64,000 nucleotides of DNA from contig NZ_CP114905.1 of NCBI RefSeq assembly GCF_027497195.1, positions 2,900,001 through 2,964,000 on the forward strand, given 5' to 3'. Below are positions 49,302 to 58,365 of this stretch, in pieces. This DNA is from Streptomyces sp. WMMC500. Lineage in GTDB: Bacteria > Actinomycetota > Actinomycetes > Streptomycetales > Streptomycetaceae. The notes under the pieces were generated by a model. The model saw nothing but the letters and a program-made list of their open reading frames with translations, did not search any database and was not told the DNA's origin. Each line of letters begins with the position of its first letter. The first letter of the stretch is position 1. Position numbers and translations under genes: made by a program.

Positions 49302-49643
49302 CTACGAGCCGGGTGGATTCGCACCTTCGAGTGACGTGGGGCGGCCCTCGTCACCGGCGTCGAGCACCGGCTGCTCCGGTACCTCGTCGCCGGACCTGAT
49401 GGTGTCGATCCGGCCCATCACCTTCGCGCGCAGGTCCGCGGGCACGTCGTCCTGCCCGCAGCAGCGCTTGACGAGCTTCTTCACGGCCTGCTCCAGGCCG
49501 TACTTCTCCAGACAGGGACTGCACTCGTCGAAGTGCACCTGGAACTTCGCGCAGTCGCCTTCCGGCATCTCCTTGTCGAGATACTCGTAGAGATGGTCGA
49601 GGATCTCGGAGCAATCCGTCTCGTGCGGGTCTCCGCAGCTCAT
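49302..49643 (-). CDS. rsrA: redox-sensing zinc anti-sigma factor RsrA
   Basis: 113 residues, ZAS family. The zinc motif is split: an early Cys ([10 protein letters not shown]), then [15 protein letters not shown] (HxxxCxxC), with [13 protein letters not shown] providing further Cys. Under thiol-oxidative stress these cysteines form a disulfide, zinc leaves and SigR is released. The ATG overlaps the sigR stop (ATGA). C-terminal half is acidic and variable. Encoded directly after sigR, same transcript, as in S. coelicolor SCO5216-SCO5217. Confidence 0.96.
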   Translation of the reverse strand: MSCGDPHETDCSEILDHLYEYLDKEMPEGDCAKFQVHFDECSPCLEKYGLEQAVKKLVKRCCGQDDVPADLRAKVMGRIDTIRSGDEVPEQPVLDAGDEGRPTSLEGANPPGS

Positions 49644-50458
49644 GATCCCGAACCCTTTCCCGTGTGCGACCCGGCCGACTCCGGCCCGGCTCCCGCCGGC
49701 GTCAGGCCGCGCTCCTGCGCGTAGTCCTCCAGGAGACCGCGCAACTGGCGGCGACCGCGGTGCAGCCGGGACATGACCGTACCGATCGGTGTCCCCATGA
49801 TGTCCGCGATCTCCTTGTAGGCAAAGCCCTCGACGTCCGCCAGATAGACCGCGATGCGGAACTCCTCCGGGATCGCCTGGAGGGCCTCCTTCACGTCCGA
49901 GTCCGGCAGATGGTCGAGCGCCTGGGCCTCCGCGGAGCGCAGGCCGGTCGACATGTGCGACTCGGCGCGCGCGAGCTGCCAGTCCTCGATCTCCTCGGCG
50001 GCGCTGCGCTGCGGCTCACGCTGCTTCTTGCGGTACGAGTTGATGAACGTGTTGGTCAGGATGCGGTAGAGCCAGGCCTTGAGGTTCGTGCCCTCGCGGA
50101 ACTGGTGGAAGGACGCGTACGCCTTGGCGTACGTCTCCTGCACCAGGTCCTCCGCGTCGGCCGGGTTGCGGGTCATCCGCAGCGCCGCCGAGTACATCTG
50201 GTCGAGGAACTGGAGCGCGTCGCGCTCGAAGCGCGCGTTCCGCTCGGCGGACGTCTCCTCGGGGGCCGTCGGCTCCTCGCCCGGCTCGCCCTTGCCCGTG
50301 TCGGTCCCAGTGACGAGACCCACCTCCTCCAGCACCGTGGTGGAGCCACCCGTGGCCCCGTACGGTTCGGAGGATAGACGACGTCCGTGCACATCCGCCG
50401 CCCAGTACTTCTCCGCTGCCTCCGGCTGCGGACGCGACGGGCATGCGACCCCGCTCAT
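49640..50458 (-). CDS. sigR: thiol-oxidative stress sigma factor SigR (with longer SigR' form)
   Basis: Two starts are visible. GTG at 50323 (GGAGG just upstream) gives 227 residues starting MGLVTGTD, matching the classical SigR length; ATG at 50458 (AAGGGA six bases upstream) gives a 272-residue SigR' with a 45-residue extension, as in S. coelicolor where the unstable SigR' is made from the induced promoter. Region 2 has [36 protein letters not shown] and [20 protein letters not shown]; region 4 has [20 protein letters not shown] and [12 protein letters not shown]. Controls thioredoxin, mycothiol and related systems; released from RsrA by oxidation. Confidence 0.96.
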   Translation of the reverse strand: MSGVACPSRPQPEAAEKYWAADVHGRRLSSEPYGATGGSTTVLEEVGLVTGTDTGKGEPGEEPTAPEETSAERNARFERDALQFLDQMYSAALRMTRNPADAEDLVQETYAKAYASFHQFREGTNLKAWLYRILTNTFINSYRKKQREPQRSAAEEIEDWQLARAESHMSTGLRSAEAQALDHLPDSDVKEALQAIPEEFRIAVYLADVEGFAYKEIADIMGTPIGTVMSRLHRGRRQLRGLLEDYAQERGLTPAGAGPESAGSHTGKGSGS

Positions 50459-50495
50459 GCGTTTCCCTTCGTCGAGCGCGTGAACGTACACCGAT

Positions 50496-50525
50496 GAGAA
50501 CGCACGGCCCCGATGCCGCATTCCC
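50496..50525 (-). promoter_or_regulatory. SigR-dependent promoter of sigR
   Basis: On the minus strand: GGGAAT (50525 to 50520), 18 bases, GTT (50501 to 50499), an exact fit to the SigR consensus GGGAAT-N18-GTT. Predicted start of transcription is near 50489, upstream of the SigR' start codon at 50458, consistent with positive autoregulation. Confidence 0.88.
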
Positions 50526-50573
50526 GGGCGGCTCCGCGGCGCCGCCGGGCGCGGGCGCCGGCCGCGCCGGACG

Positions 50574-51206
50574 TCAGCGCAGGCCGGCGAGCCATTCCAC
50601 CGCGGCGGCGGTGATCGTGGCGGCTGTCTCGGCGTCGTCGGGTGGCGCGCTCCCGGCCACGGCGAAGCCGTGGTCCGCGTACGGCACGGGCACGAGGTCG
50701 ACCTCCGCGGGGAACTCCGCGGGGCCGCCGAACGGGTCGCGCTCGCCCTGCACCACGCGGGTCGGCACCCCGGCGTCGAGCAGCTCTGCCAGCCGGGACT
50801 TCTCCGGCCTGCCCGGCGGGTGCAGCGGGAAGGCCAGCGCGAGCACCGCGCGGGCGCCGAGTTCCCGGGCCGTACGGCACGCGACCCGGGCGCCGGCGCT
50901 CCGGCCGCCCGCGACGACCGGCACGCCGGGCTTCTCCAGGGCGGGCCACAGCGCCGTCCAGCCGGCGTCGAGGGTCCTGGGCGCGGGCGCCAGCTTGCGG
51001 CCGGCGACCCGCCAGGGCTGCTCGACGAGCGCGACGGTGACCCCCTCGGCGGGCAGCGCGGCGGCCAGCGCCCGCAGGTCGCGGGCCTCGATGCCGGCGC
51101 CCGCGCCGTGGCTCAGGGCGAGCACGAGCCGTGGGCGGGCGGCCCGGTGCCAGGTGATGCGGGCGTCGCCGGGCGGTGTGGCGACGGTCTCGGTGGTGGG
51201 CTTCAC
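50574..51206 (-). CDS. alpha/beta-hydrolase family protein (dienelactone hydrolase-like KANL3/Tex30 type)
   Basis: 210 residues. [21 protein letters not shown] carries the oxyanion-loop His-Gly region, [17 protein letters not shown] the nucleophile elbow G-x-S-x-[17 protein letters not shown] the Asp, and YADHGFAV the catalytic His. The order and size match small alpha/beta-hydrolases of the KANL3/Tex30 family. Substrate unknown. GTG start with GAGGCGC immediately upstream; the frame is open 50 codons further upstream in non-coding DNA. Confidence 0.85.
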   Translation of the reverse strand: MKPTTETVATPPGDARITWHRAARPRLVLALSHGAGAGIEARDLRALAAALPAEGVTVALVEQPWRVAGRKLAPAPRTLDAGWTALWPALEKPGVPVVAGGRSAGARVACRTARELGARAVLALAFPLHPPGRPEKSRLAELLDAGVPTRVVQGERDPFGGPAEFPAEVDLVPVPYADHGFAVAGSAPPDDAETAATITAAAVEWLAGLR

Positions 51207-51302
51207 GCGCCTCAATCTAGGCGAGCGGTACGCACCGGCCCGCGCCCCCGCGCGGAGTGCCGGCAGATCCGGCGCGGGCGCGCGTGGCGCCTCTCCGGGG
51301 TC

Positions 51303-51379
51303 GCCCGCGGTGCGCACCGCGGGCCGTTGCGCGCGGGGCGCCCCGGCGTCGTACGCCACCGTCGGCGACGGCGTACGAC
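51303..51379. terminator. two hairpins between hydrolase and SRAP genes
   Basis: A perfect 22-bp palindrome GCCCGCGGTGC/GCACCGCGGGC (51303-51324) and a bulged stem GTCGTACG...CGTACGAC (51348-51379). They probably terminate the SRAP transcript coming from the right. Confidence 0.5.
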
Positions 51380-51398
51380 GGCCCCGCCCCCCGCTCTC

Positions 51399-52220
51399 CT
51401 AGAAGAGCGTCTCCTCCTCCGGCGCCGCCATCTCCTCCACCAGCTCCGCGCCGTTGTTCCGCACGTCGCTCACCTTCGTCGACACCGGAAACGCGCGCAG
51501 CAGCCCCGGCGGCGGCGGGCTCAGCAGCTCGCGCAGCGCCTCCGGGTCCTTGTTGTCCGGGTCGAGCCAGGCGTCCCAGCGGTCCGGGGGGAGCATCAGC
51601 GGCATCCGCGGGTGGATGTCGGCGAGGGTGTGCGGCCCCGACTCCCCCGCCTCCCCGCCGGCCAGCTCCGTGGTCTCCGCCTCCGTGGTCACCACCGTGC
51701 ACGTCACCCACCATGCGCGCGGGTCGTCGTCCGCCAGCGTCTTGTCCCGCCAGAACTCGAACAGCCCGGCCATCGCGAAGACCGAGCCGTCGACCGGGGT
51801 GACGAAGTACGGCTGCTTGCGGGGGCGCTTCTTCCTGCCCTGCTCCTCAAGCTGCCGCTCGCCCTTGAAGGTCAGCCACTCGAAGTAGCCGTCGGCCGGC
51901 AGCAGGCAGCGCCGCGAGACGAACGCCCGGCGGTAGGCGGGCTTCTCGTGCACGGTCTCGGCCCTGGCGTTGATCATCTTCACGCCCAGGTCCGGGTTCT
52001 TCGCCCAGGACGGCACGAGGCCCCAGCGCAGCGCGCGCAACTGCCGCACCGGCCGGGGGTCGTCGGAATCCCGCTCGGGGCGCTCCAGCACCGCGTAGAC
52101 GTTCTTGGTCGGCGCCACGTTGTAGTCGGGCGCGAGGGTCTCCTCCGCGTCCCACTTCTCCACCTCGAAGAGGCTGGCGAGGTCCTCGGGTTTCCGGCTC
52201 GCCGCGTACCGTCCGCACAT
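51399..52220 (-). CDS. SRAP (HMCES/YedK-like) abasic-site shielding protein
   Basis: 273 residues. Begins MCGRYAASRKPEDLASLFEV: the invariant Cys2 forms the thiazolidine crosslink to abasic sites in single-stranded DNA. Further SRAP motifs are DYNVAPTK, RWGLVPSWAKNPDLG, INARAETVHEKPAYRRAF, RRCLLPADGYFEW and the catalytic His in DIHPRMPLML. Protects replication from AP sites. The frame is open upstream, but Cys2 must be the second residue, so the ATG at 52220 is secure. Ribosome binding site weak. Divergent from the M50-type gene. Confidence 0.95.
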   Translation of the reverse strand: MCGRYAASRKPEDLASLFEVEKWDAEETLAPDYNVAPTKNVYAVLERPERDSDDPRPVRQLRALRWGLVPSWAKNPDLGVKMINARAETVHEKPAYRRAFVSRRCLLPADGYFEWLTFKGERQLEEQGRKKRPRKQPYFVTPVDGSVFAMAGLFEFWRDKTLADDDPRAWWVTCTVVTTEAETTELAGGEAGESGPHTLADIHPRMPLMLPPDRWDAWLDPDNKDPEALRELLSPPPPGLLRAFPVSTKVSDVRNNGAELVEEMAAPEEETLF

Positions 52221-52302
52221 GGGTGACAAGACTGCCACGCCCCTCTGACAGCCCGCACACGCCGCCTTGGCTACCCTGCTCGTCCGAGCACCGGGAGGGC
52301 AC

Positions 52303-53016
52303 ATGGAAGGAACCAGCCTCGGCGAGCTGTGGGACCGTGTCGTCGGCACGCAGCCGGACCCCTCGGAGTGGCTGGTCGCGGTGACGGGGCTCGTGGCGCT
52401 CTCCGCCGTGCTGCCCTGGGGCATATGGCGGGTGGCGCGCAACGCCGTGACCATCGCGCACGAGGGCGGCCACGGCCTCGTCGCCGTGCTGACCGGCCGC
52501 CGCCTGGAGGGCATACGCCTGCACTCCGACACCTCCGGCCTGACCGTCAGCCGCGGCAAGCCCTCCGGCCTCGGCATGGTCCTCACCGCCGCCTCCGGCT
52601 ACACCGCCCCGCCGCTGCTCGGCCTCGCGGGCGCCTGGCTGCTCGCCGACGGCCGCATCACGGCGGCGCTGTGGGGCTCGATCGGCCTGCTCGCGGCGAT
52701 GCTGCTGATGATCCGGAACGCGTACGGGGTGGTGACCGTCGTCCTGACCGGGGCCGCGTTCTTCCTCGTCTCCTGGCTGACCGAGCCGGAGGTGCAGGCG
52801 GCCTTCGCGTACGTGGCCGTGTGGTTCCTGCTGCTCGGCGGCGTGCGGCCGGTCTTCGAGCTCCAGCGCAAACGGCGCCGCGGCGAGGCGCCGCAGTCCG
52901 ACGCCGACCAGTTGGGACGGCTGACCCACACCCCCGCGGGGCTGTGGGTGTTCCTGTTCTTCATCGTCGCGCTCTGCGCCCTGGCCGGCGGCGCCCGCTG
53001 GCTGCTCGACCTCTGA
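52303..53016 (+). CDS. M50-like membrane protein (B-type peptidase family)
   Basis: 237 residues with about six membrane helices. The zinc motif HExxH appears as [18 protein letters not shown], and a second conserved block is [17 protein letters not shown]. This matches the M50B family peptidase-like proteins of actinobacteria; the second metal ligand of site-2 proteases (NxxPxxxLDGG) is not obvious, so activity is uncertain. ATG start at 52303 with GGGAGGG upstream; an earlier ATG (52267) lacks one. Confidence 0.85.
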   Translation: MEGTSLGELWDRVVGTQPDPSEWLVAVTGLVALSAVLPWGIWRVARNAVTIAHEGGHGLVAVLTGRRLEGIRLHSDTSGLTVSRGKPSGLGMVLTAASGYTAPPLLGLAGAWLLADGRITAALWGSIGLLAAMLLMIRNAYGVVTVVLTGAAFFLVSWLTEPEVQAAFAYVAVWFLLLGGVRPVFELQRKRRRGEAPQSDADQLGRLTHTPAGLWVFLFFIVALCALAGGARWLLDL

Positions 53017-53170
53017 GGCGCCCGGCCCGGCGCGTCCGCTCCGGCCCGCGCCCCGCCACACCCCTCGCGCGGTTGTGCGCACCCGCCGGATTTCCCCGAC
53101 CCCGCCGGTTGTCCACAGGCGGGCGGGCGGACCCTGCGGGAGGCGGGCCGGCCCGCATAGGGTGAGTGCC

Positions 53171-54571
53171 ATGACCGCTTCGCAGAGCAGCCTCTGGCCC
53201 GCGCCGACCGCTTCCGGTCCGGTGGCCGCGGCCGTCACCGTGCCCGGATCGAAGTCGGTCACGAACCGGGCGCTGGTGCTCGCCGCACTCGCCGATGGGC
53301 CCGGCCTGCTGCGCAGGCCGCTGCGCTCCCGCGACAGCGCCCTGATGGCGGGGGGCCTCGGGGCCCTCGGCGTCGGCATCGAGGAGGGCGCGGGCCCGGA
53401 CGGCGCCGAGGAGTGGCGCGTCACCCCGGGCGGCGGACTGCGCGGGGACGCCGCGGTGGACGTCGGCAACGCGGGCACGGTCATGCGCTTCCTGCCCCCC
53501 GTCGCGGCCCTCGCCGACGGCCCGGTCCGCTTCGACGGCGACCCGCGCAGCCACGAGCGCCCGCTGCACGGCGTCATCGACGCGCTGCGCGCCCTCGGCG
53601 CCCGGATCGACGACACCGCGCTTGGCAGCCGCGGCGCCCTGCCGCTGACGGTGTACGGCGAGGGGGCGCTGCGGGGCGGCCCGGTCGAGGTCGACGCCTC
53701 CTCGTCCTCGCAGTTCGTCAGCGCGCTGCTGCTGTCCGCGCCGCGCTTCGACAAGGGCGTGGAGCTGCGGCACACCGGCCACCGGCTGCCCTCGCTGCCG
53801 CACATCCGGATGACCGTCGAGATGCTGCGGGCGGCCGGCGCCGTGGTGGAGGCGCCGGAGGACGGCGGCGAGCCCCACGTGTGGCGGGTGGCGCCGGGAT
53901 CCCTGCGGGGCCGGGAGCTCACGGTGGAGCCGGACCTGTCGAACGCGCAGCCGTTCCTGGCCGCCGCGCTCGTCACCGGCGGCCGGGTCACGATGCGCGA
54001 CTGGCCCCGGCAGACCACCCAGCCCGGGGACGCGTTGCGCGCGATCTTCACGGAGATGGGCGGCTCCTGCGAGCTGGTGACCACCGCGGACCGCACGGAC
54101 CTGGTCTTCACCGGCGCGTCCGCAGGCGGCGTGCGCGGCATCGACATCGACCTCTCCGAGGTCGGCGAGCTGACGCCCGGCATCGCCGCGGTGGCGGCGC
54201 TGGCGGATTCGCCGTCCCGGCTGCGCGGCGTCGGCCACCTGAGGCTGCACGAGACGGACCGGCTCGCCGCCCTCACCGCGGAGATCAACGGGCTGGGGGG
54301 CGACGTCTCCGAGACCGAGGACGGGCTGGAGATCCGGCCGCGCCCGCTGCGCGGCGGCGTCTTCCACACGTACGACGACCACAGGATGGCCACTGCGGGC
54401 GCGGTTCTGGGCCTGGTGGTGAAGGGTGTCCAGGTGGAGAACGTGGCGACGACCGCCAAGACCCTGCCCGACTTCCCCCGGATGTGGGCCGGCCTCCTCG
54501 CCGGGACGGACACCGGGGCCGGCGCCGGGCCCGGCGGCGGCGCGCCCGCCGCCCCCGCGCGGAGAGCCTGA
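53171..54571 (+). CDS. aroA: 3-phosphoshikimate 1-carboxyvinyltransferase (EPSP synthase)
   Basis: 466 residues; transfers enolpyruvyl from PEP to shikimate-3-phosphate in the aromatic amino acid pathway. Motifs: [67 protein letters not shown] and [15 protein letters not shown]. It is longer than the E. coli enzyme (427) because of an insertion with [17 protein letters not shown] residues and a Gly/Ala-rich tail. ATG at 53171; rsgA follows nine bases later. Confidence 0.95.
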   Translation: MTASQSSLWPAPTASGPVAAAVTVPGSKSVTNRALVLAALADGPGLLRRPLRSRDSALMAGGLGALGVGIEEGAGPDGAEEWRVTPGGGLRGDAAVDVGNAGTVMRFLPPVAALADGPVRFDGDPRSHERPLHGVIDALRALGARIDDTALGSRGALPLTVYGEGALRGGPVEVDASSSSQFVSALLLSAPRFDKGVELRHTGHRLPSLPHIRMTVEMLRAAGAVVEAPEDGGEPHVWRVAPGSLRGRELTVEPDLSNAQPFLAAALVTGGRVTMRDWPRQTTQPGDALRAIFTEMGGSCELVTTADRTDLVFTGASAGGVRGIDIDLSEVGELTPGIAAVAALADSPSRLRGVGHLRLHETDRLAALTAEINGLGGDVSETEDGLEIRPRPLRGGVFHTYDDHRMATAGAVLGLVVKGVQVENVATTAKTLPDFPRMWAGLLAGTDTGAGAGPGGGAPAAPARRA

Positions 54572-54579
54572 CCCGCGCG

Positions 54580-55587
54580 ATGCGGCGCTACGGCAAGAAC
54601 CCCGACGAGGACGACGTCCGCGTACGCCCGGACCGCCGGGGCAGCCGCCCCCGCAGCCGCAACCGGCCCAAGCACGAGGACGCCGCCGAGGGGTTCGTCC
54701 TGACCGTCGACCGCGGCCGCATCACCTGCCTGGTGCGGGAGCGCACGATCACCGCCATGAAGGCGCGCGAGCTGGGCCGCAAGGGCATCGTCGTCGGCGA
54801 CCGGGTCGCCGTCGTCGGGGACGTCTCGGGCGATCCCGGGACGCTCGCGCGCATCGTCCGGGTCGAGGAGCGCACGTCGGTGCTGCGCCGGACCGCGGAC
54901 GACGACGATCCGTACGAGCGCGTGGTCGTCGCCAACGCCGACCAGTTGGCCATCGTCACCGCCCTCGCCGACCCGCCGCCCCGCCCGCGGCTGGTGGACC
55001 GCTGCCTGGTCGCCGCGTACGACGGCGGGCTCGACCCGCTGCTGGTGCTGACGAAGTCGGACCTCGCGCCCGCGGACGAGCTGCTGGAGTCGTACGCGCC
55101 GCTGGGCGTGCGGGCCGTCGCCTGCAACCGCGACGAGCTGGCCACCGGCGCGGGTGCCGCCCGCGTGCTCGACCTGCTCACCGACCGCGTCACCGCCTTC
55201 GTCGGCCACAGCGGCGTCGGCAAGACCACCCTGGTCAACGCGCTGGTGCCGGAGCGTCAGCGGGCCACAGGCGAGGTGAACCTCGTCACCGGCCGCGGCC
55301 GGCACACCACGACGTCCGCGCTCGCCCTGCCGCTGCCCGACGACAAGGGCTGGGTCATCGACACCCCCGGCGTACGTTCGTTCGGCCTGGCGCACGTCGA
55401 TCCGTCGCGCGTCATCCACGCCTTCCCCGACCTGGAACCAGGGACGGCCGACTGCCCGCGCAACTGCAGCCACGACGAGCCGGACTGCGCGCTCGACGCC
55501 TGGGTCGCGGAGGGCCACGCCGACCCCGCGCGACTCGCCTCGCTGCGCCGCCTGCTCGCCACCCGCGAGCGCCGCGAAGGAGACTGA
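54580..55587 (+). CDS. rsgA: ribosome small-subunit-dependent GTPase RsgA
   Basis: 335 residues. Circularly permuted GTPase: G4 LLVLTKSDL precedes G1 AFVGHSGVGKTTLVNAL, then G3 DTPGVRSFG. The N-terminal OB-fold (~40-110) and C-terminal zinc motif (DCPRNCSHDEPDCAL) complete it. Late 30S ribosome assembly. ATG start 8 bp after aroA in the same operon; the longer open frame is the aroA gene in another frame. Basic N-tail (RPDRRGSRPRSRNRPK) for rRNA contact. Confidence 0.95.
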   Translation: MRRYGKNPDEDDVRVRPDRRGSRPRSRNRPKHEDAAEGFVLTVDRGRITCLVRERTITAMKARELGRKGIVVGDRVAVVGDVSGDPGTLARIVRVEERTSVLRRTADDDDPYERVVVANADQLAIVTALADPPPRPRLVDRCLVAAYDGGLDPLLVLTKSDLAPADELLESYAPLGVRAVACNRDELATGAGAARVLDLLTDRVTAFVGHSGVGKTTLVNALVPERQRATGEVNLVTGRGRHTTTSALALPLPDDKGWVIDTPGVRSFGLAHVDPSRVIHAFPDLEPGTADCPRNCSHDEPDCALDAWVAEGHADPARLASLRRLLATRERREGD

Positions 55588-55697
55588 CGGACCGTCGGCC
55601 CGCGGGCCGCCCGTGCCCGTCGGCGAGGTCCGTCGCCCGTACGGACGCGCGTTGGGCATAATCGCAGGAGCGTCAACCGAACGGGAGGCACTACACG

Positions 55698-56021
55698 ATG
55701 GCGTGGCTGCTGGTCGTCGTGGCCGGAATCCTCGAAACCGGCTTCGCCGTCTGTCTGAAGCTCTCCCACGGCTTCTCCCGGCTGTGGCCGACGGTTGCCT
55801 TCTGCGTCTTCGCGCTCGGCAGCTTCGGCCTGCTGACGCTGTCGCTGAAGAAACTGGACGTCGGCCCGGCGTACGCGGTGTGGACGGGCATCGGTGCCGC
55901 GGGCACCGCCATCTACGGCATGGTCTTCCTCGGCGACCTGGTCTCCACGCTGAAGGTCGTCTCCATCTCGCTGGTGATCGTCGGCGTCATCGGCCTGCAA
56001 CTGTCCGGCTCGGCGCACTGA
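55698..56021 (+). CDS. small multidrug resistance (SMR) exporter, SugE/Gdx type
   Basis: 107 residues, four membrane helices: MAWLLVVVAGILETGFAVCLK with the essential Glu14 of SMR proteins, and the GPAYAVWTGIGAAGTAIYGM helix typical of Gdx (guanidinium exporter) members. ATG start with GGGAGG upstream. The last 35 bases overlap the convergent TetR gene. I looked for a guanidine riboswitch upstream and found none that fits. Confidence 0.9.
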   Translation: MAWLLVVVAGILETGFAVCLKLSHGFSRLWPTVAFCVFALGSFGLLTLSLKKLDVGPAYAVWTGIGAAGTAIYGMVFLGDLVSTLKVVSISLVIVGVIGLQLSGSAH

Positions 56022-56619
56022 CCGACAGCAGCCCGCGGACGGCCCGCTCCACGTCCTCGCCGCGGGCCGAGGGCGCGACCACGTACGACAGCGTCAGCCT
56101 GGTCACCGCCTCGCAGACCCGGCGGCGTTCGCCCGGCGCCCCCGGCAACTGTTCCTCCAGCGCTCGCAGGATCCGGTCGCGTACCTCCTCGACCAGTTCC
56201 GCGGGCGTCTCCACGGACGGGTCGGTGCGCCGCGCCGCCTGCGCCCCGCCGCGGGCGGGCGACCGCCGTGCGGGGGTCGGGAGTTGCTCGCCCCAGCAGC
56301 CGGTCAGCGCGGCGCGCACCAGCGGGTTGCCGCGGGCGGCGCGCAGCGTCCAGGCGACCAGGGCGAGCAGCCGGCCGCCGGCGTCGGCACCGGATCTGCG
56401 GGCGCCGGCCAGCGTCCGGTCCACGCCGGCGAGATAACCGTCGATCTCGCGTCTGACGAGGGCCTGGGAGAGACCCTCCTTGCTGCCGAACTCGTTGTAG
56501 AGAGTCTGGCGGGACACCCCGGCCGTGGCGGCGACGTCGACCATCCGCACCGCCGCCCAGGGCCGGCTCCTGAGCGCCGCGAAGGCGGCGTCGAGGAGTC
56601 CTTCTCGCGCTGTAGGCAT
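55987..56619 (-). CDS. TetR/AcrR family transcriptional regulator
   Basis: 210 residues. HTH: LLDAAFAALRSRPWAAVRMVDVAATAGVSRQTLYNEFGSKEGL in parts (MVDVAATAGVSRQTLYNEFG). The C-terminal domain with NPLVRAALTGCWGEQLP resembles TetR_C-type regulators of exporters. ATG with GGAGGCCACG upstream. Its 3' end overlaps the SMR gene on the other strand by 35 bp, which ties their evolution together; it may regulate the exporter or hisN, toward which it is divergent (139 bp). Confidence 0.88.
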   Translation of the reverse strand: MPTAREGLLDAAFAALRSRPWAAVRMVDVAATAGVSRQTLYNEFGSKEGLSQALVRREIDGYLAGVDRTLAGARRSGADAGGRLLALVAWTLRAARGNPLVRAALTGCWGEQLPTPARRSPARGGAQAARRTDPSVETPAELVEEVRDRILRALEEQLPGAPGERRRVCEAVTRLTLSYVVAPSARGEDVERAVRGLLSVSAPSRTVAGR

Positions 56620-56758
56620 CGTGGCCTCCAGAGGGCGACCGTGCGCCTCAGAATTGACGCACCGCCAGGTGCTGTCAAGGGTCCGTACGGGGCCCTGAAA
56701 GCCCGCCACGCGCGCGGGCGGAGGTTGGCGGTGCACCTTTGGGGTTACTGTTCGTTGC

Positions 56759-57553
56759 ATGGCCGGTTTTCATGATGATCTGCGTCTCGCCCACGTCCTG
56801 GCGGACGCCGCCGACGCCACCACGATGGAGCGGTTCAAGGCCCTCGACCTGAAGGTCGAGACGAAGCCGGACCTGACTCCGGTGTCGGAGGCGGACAGAT
56901 CGGCGGAGGAGCTGATCCGCTCCTCCCTGCGCCGCGCCCGGCCACGCGACGCCGTGATGGGCGAGGAGTACGGCACGGACGGCACCGGCCCCCGGCGCTG
57001 GATCATCGACCCCATCGACGGCACGAAGAACTATGTGCGCGGCGTCCCCGTCTGGGCGACGCTCATCGCGCTGATGGCGCCGGGCCCGGAGGGCAACCAG
57101 CCGGTCGTCGGCGTGGTGTCGGCGCCGGCCCTCGCCCGCCGCTGGTGGGCGGTGCAGGGCGGCGGCGCGTACACCGGCCGCAGCCTGGCGAAGGCGACCC
57201 CGCTGCGGGTGTCGGGCGTGCAGCGCATCGAGGACGCCTCGTTCGCGTACTCCTCCCTGCACGGCTGGGACGAGCGCGGCAGGCTCGACGGGTTCCTGCA
57301 CCTGACGCGCGACTGCTGGCGCAGCCGGGGGTACGGGGACTTCTGGCCGTACATGATGGTCGCCGAGGGGACGGTCGACATCTGCGCGGAGCCGGAGCTG
57401 TCCCTGTGGGACATGGCGGCGTGCGCGGCGATCGTGGCGGAGGCGGGCGGCTCGTTCACGGGCCTGGACGGCGAGCCCGGTCCGCACAGCGGCAACGCCG
57501 CGGCGTCGAACGGGCTGCTCCACCAGGAACTGCTGAAGTACCTCGGCCCGTAG
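56759..57553 (+). CDS. hisN: histidinol-phosphatase (inositol monophosphatase family)
   Basis: 264 residues. IMPase signature: VMGEEYG (Glu metal ligand), WIIDPIDGTKNYVRGVP (Asp ligands) and LSLWDMAACAAIVAEAGG. In S. coelicolor the orthologue SCO5208 is the HisN that removes phosphate from histidinol phosphate; context (after the TetR gene, before a CBS protein) is the same. ATG start without a clear Shine-Dalgarno sequence. Terminated by a hairpin. Confidence 0.93.
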   Translation: MAGFHDDLRLAHVLADAADATTMERFKALDLKVETKPDLTPVSEADRSAEELIRSSLRRARPRDAVMGEEYGTDGTGPRRWIIDPIDGTKNYVRGVPVWATLIALMAPGPEGNQPVVGVVSAPALARRWWAVQGGGAYTGRSLAKATPLRVSGVQRIEDASFAYSSLHGWDERGRLDGFLHLTRDCWRSRGYGDFWPYMMVAEGTVDICAEPELSLWDMAACAAIVAEAGGSFTGLDGEPGPHSGNAAASNGLLHQELLKYLGP

Positions 57554-57574
57554 CGGCACCTCCGGACCGCCGCC

Positions 57575-57600
57575 GCACCCGCGCCCGGAAGCGCGGGTGC
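57575..57600 (+). terminator. terminator after hisN
   Basis: GCACCCGCGC and GCGCGGGTGC around CCGGAA, 21 bases after the stop. Confidence 0.75.
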
Positions 57601-57676
57601 GAACGGCCGGACTTCGCGCGCCCCTTGTTGCGCTCTCCTGAGCGTGCCAGTCTGGCAATGACCGACCTTGTGAACT

Positions 57677-57692
57677 TGTGAAACTCTTCACA
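57677..57692 (+). promoter_or_regulatory. CRP-type box upstream of the CBS gene
   Basis: TGTGA-AACTCT-TCACA is a perfect TGTGA-N6-TCACA site (with TGTGAA/TTCACA symmetry), 42 bp before the predicted ATG. A second GTGAA-like half (TTGTGAACT) lies just upstream. It suggests cAMP-CRP control. Confidence 0.65.
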
Positions 57693-57734
57693 CGCACACA
57701 AGGGCCCGTTACGCCTAGGAGGTGGCCCCACCCC

Positions 57735-58145
57735 ATGCTCGTCCGTGACGCCATGAGCACGGTGGTCCTCACCATCGGCCCCGCGCACACCCTCCGCCAG
57801 GCCGCCCGGCTGATGTCGGCGCGGCGCGTCGGCGCGGCGATCGTCCTCGACCCCGACACCAGCGGGCTCGGCATCCTGACCGAGCGCGACATCCTCAACT
57901 CCGTCGGCGCGGGCCAGGACCCGGACGTGGAGAAGGCCGACGACCACACGACCACCGACGTCGTCTTCGCCGCACCCGGCTGGACCCTCGACGACGCCGC
58001 CGGCGCCATGACCCACGGCAGCTTCCGCCATCTGATCGTCCTCGACGACGCGGAGCCCGTCGGCGTCGTGTCCGTACGCGACATCATCCGCTGCTGGACC
58101 CCGGAGCGGCAGGAGCCGGAGCGCCGCGAGACAGCCCTCGCGTAA
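57735..58145 (+). CDS. CBS domain protein
   Basis: 136 residues, two CBS motifs in tandem: MLVRDAMSTVVLTIGPAHTLRQAARLM with VGAAIVLDP, GILTERDIL, and TLDDAAGAMTHGSFRHLIVLD with GVVSVRDIIR. Binds adenine nucleotides or c-di-AMP-like ligands in other systems; here free-standing, so a small regulator. ATG chosen; GGAGG lies 12 bases upstream, slightly far, but ATG fits homologues. A CRP-type palindrome is just upstream. Confidence 0.9.
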   Translation: MLVRDAMSTVVLTIGPAHTLRQAARLMSARRVGAAIVLDPDTSGLGILTERDILNSVGAGQDPDVEKADDHTTTDVVFAAPGWTLDDAAGAMTHGSFRHLIVLDDAEPVGVVSVRDIIRCWTPERQEPERRETALA

Positions 58146-58160
58146 CGCACCCGGACGCGT

Positions 58161-58200
58161 CAGAGGGGCCGGGAGCCCGACCGGCGTCCCGACCCCTCTG
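58161..58200 (+). terminator. terminator after the CBS gene
   Basis: CAGAGGGGCCGGGA and TCCCGACCCCTCTG paired with one mismatch, 16 bases after the stop. Confidence 0.7.
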
Positions 58201-58285
58201 TCCGTGCACGGCAACCGGCTCCGGCCGGGCAGGGCCTGGAGCGCGGCCGTGGAACCGATCGCCGCAGCCTGCGAAGGAGCCTACA

Positions 58286-58300
58286 TTAGACTTAGTCCAA
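58286..58300 (+). promoter_or_regulatory. Fur/PerR-type 7-1-7 operator
   Basis: TTAGACT-T-AGTCCAA is a near-perfect 7-1-7 inverted repeat, the architecture of PerR/Fur boxes (TTATAAT-N-ATTATAA), 66 bp before the start of the Fur-family gene. The overlapping GACTTAGTCCAAGTC extension adds symmetry. Probably autoregulatory. Confidence 0.65.
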
Positions 58301-58365
58301 GTCAAGATCCTCATGAACTTCGTATGGGTTCTGGTCATAGAGCGGCGCGCTGCTACCCTGAATGC

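Noticed and set aside
55588..55697. Guanidine riboswitch (mini-ykkC or ykkC-III) before the SMR gene
   Set aside because: Only a GTCCGT/ACGGAC hairpin is seen; neither the paired ACGR loops nor the class III pseudoknot consensus is present.
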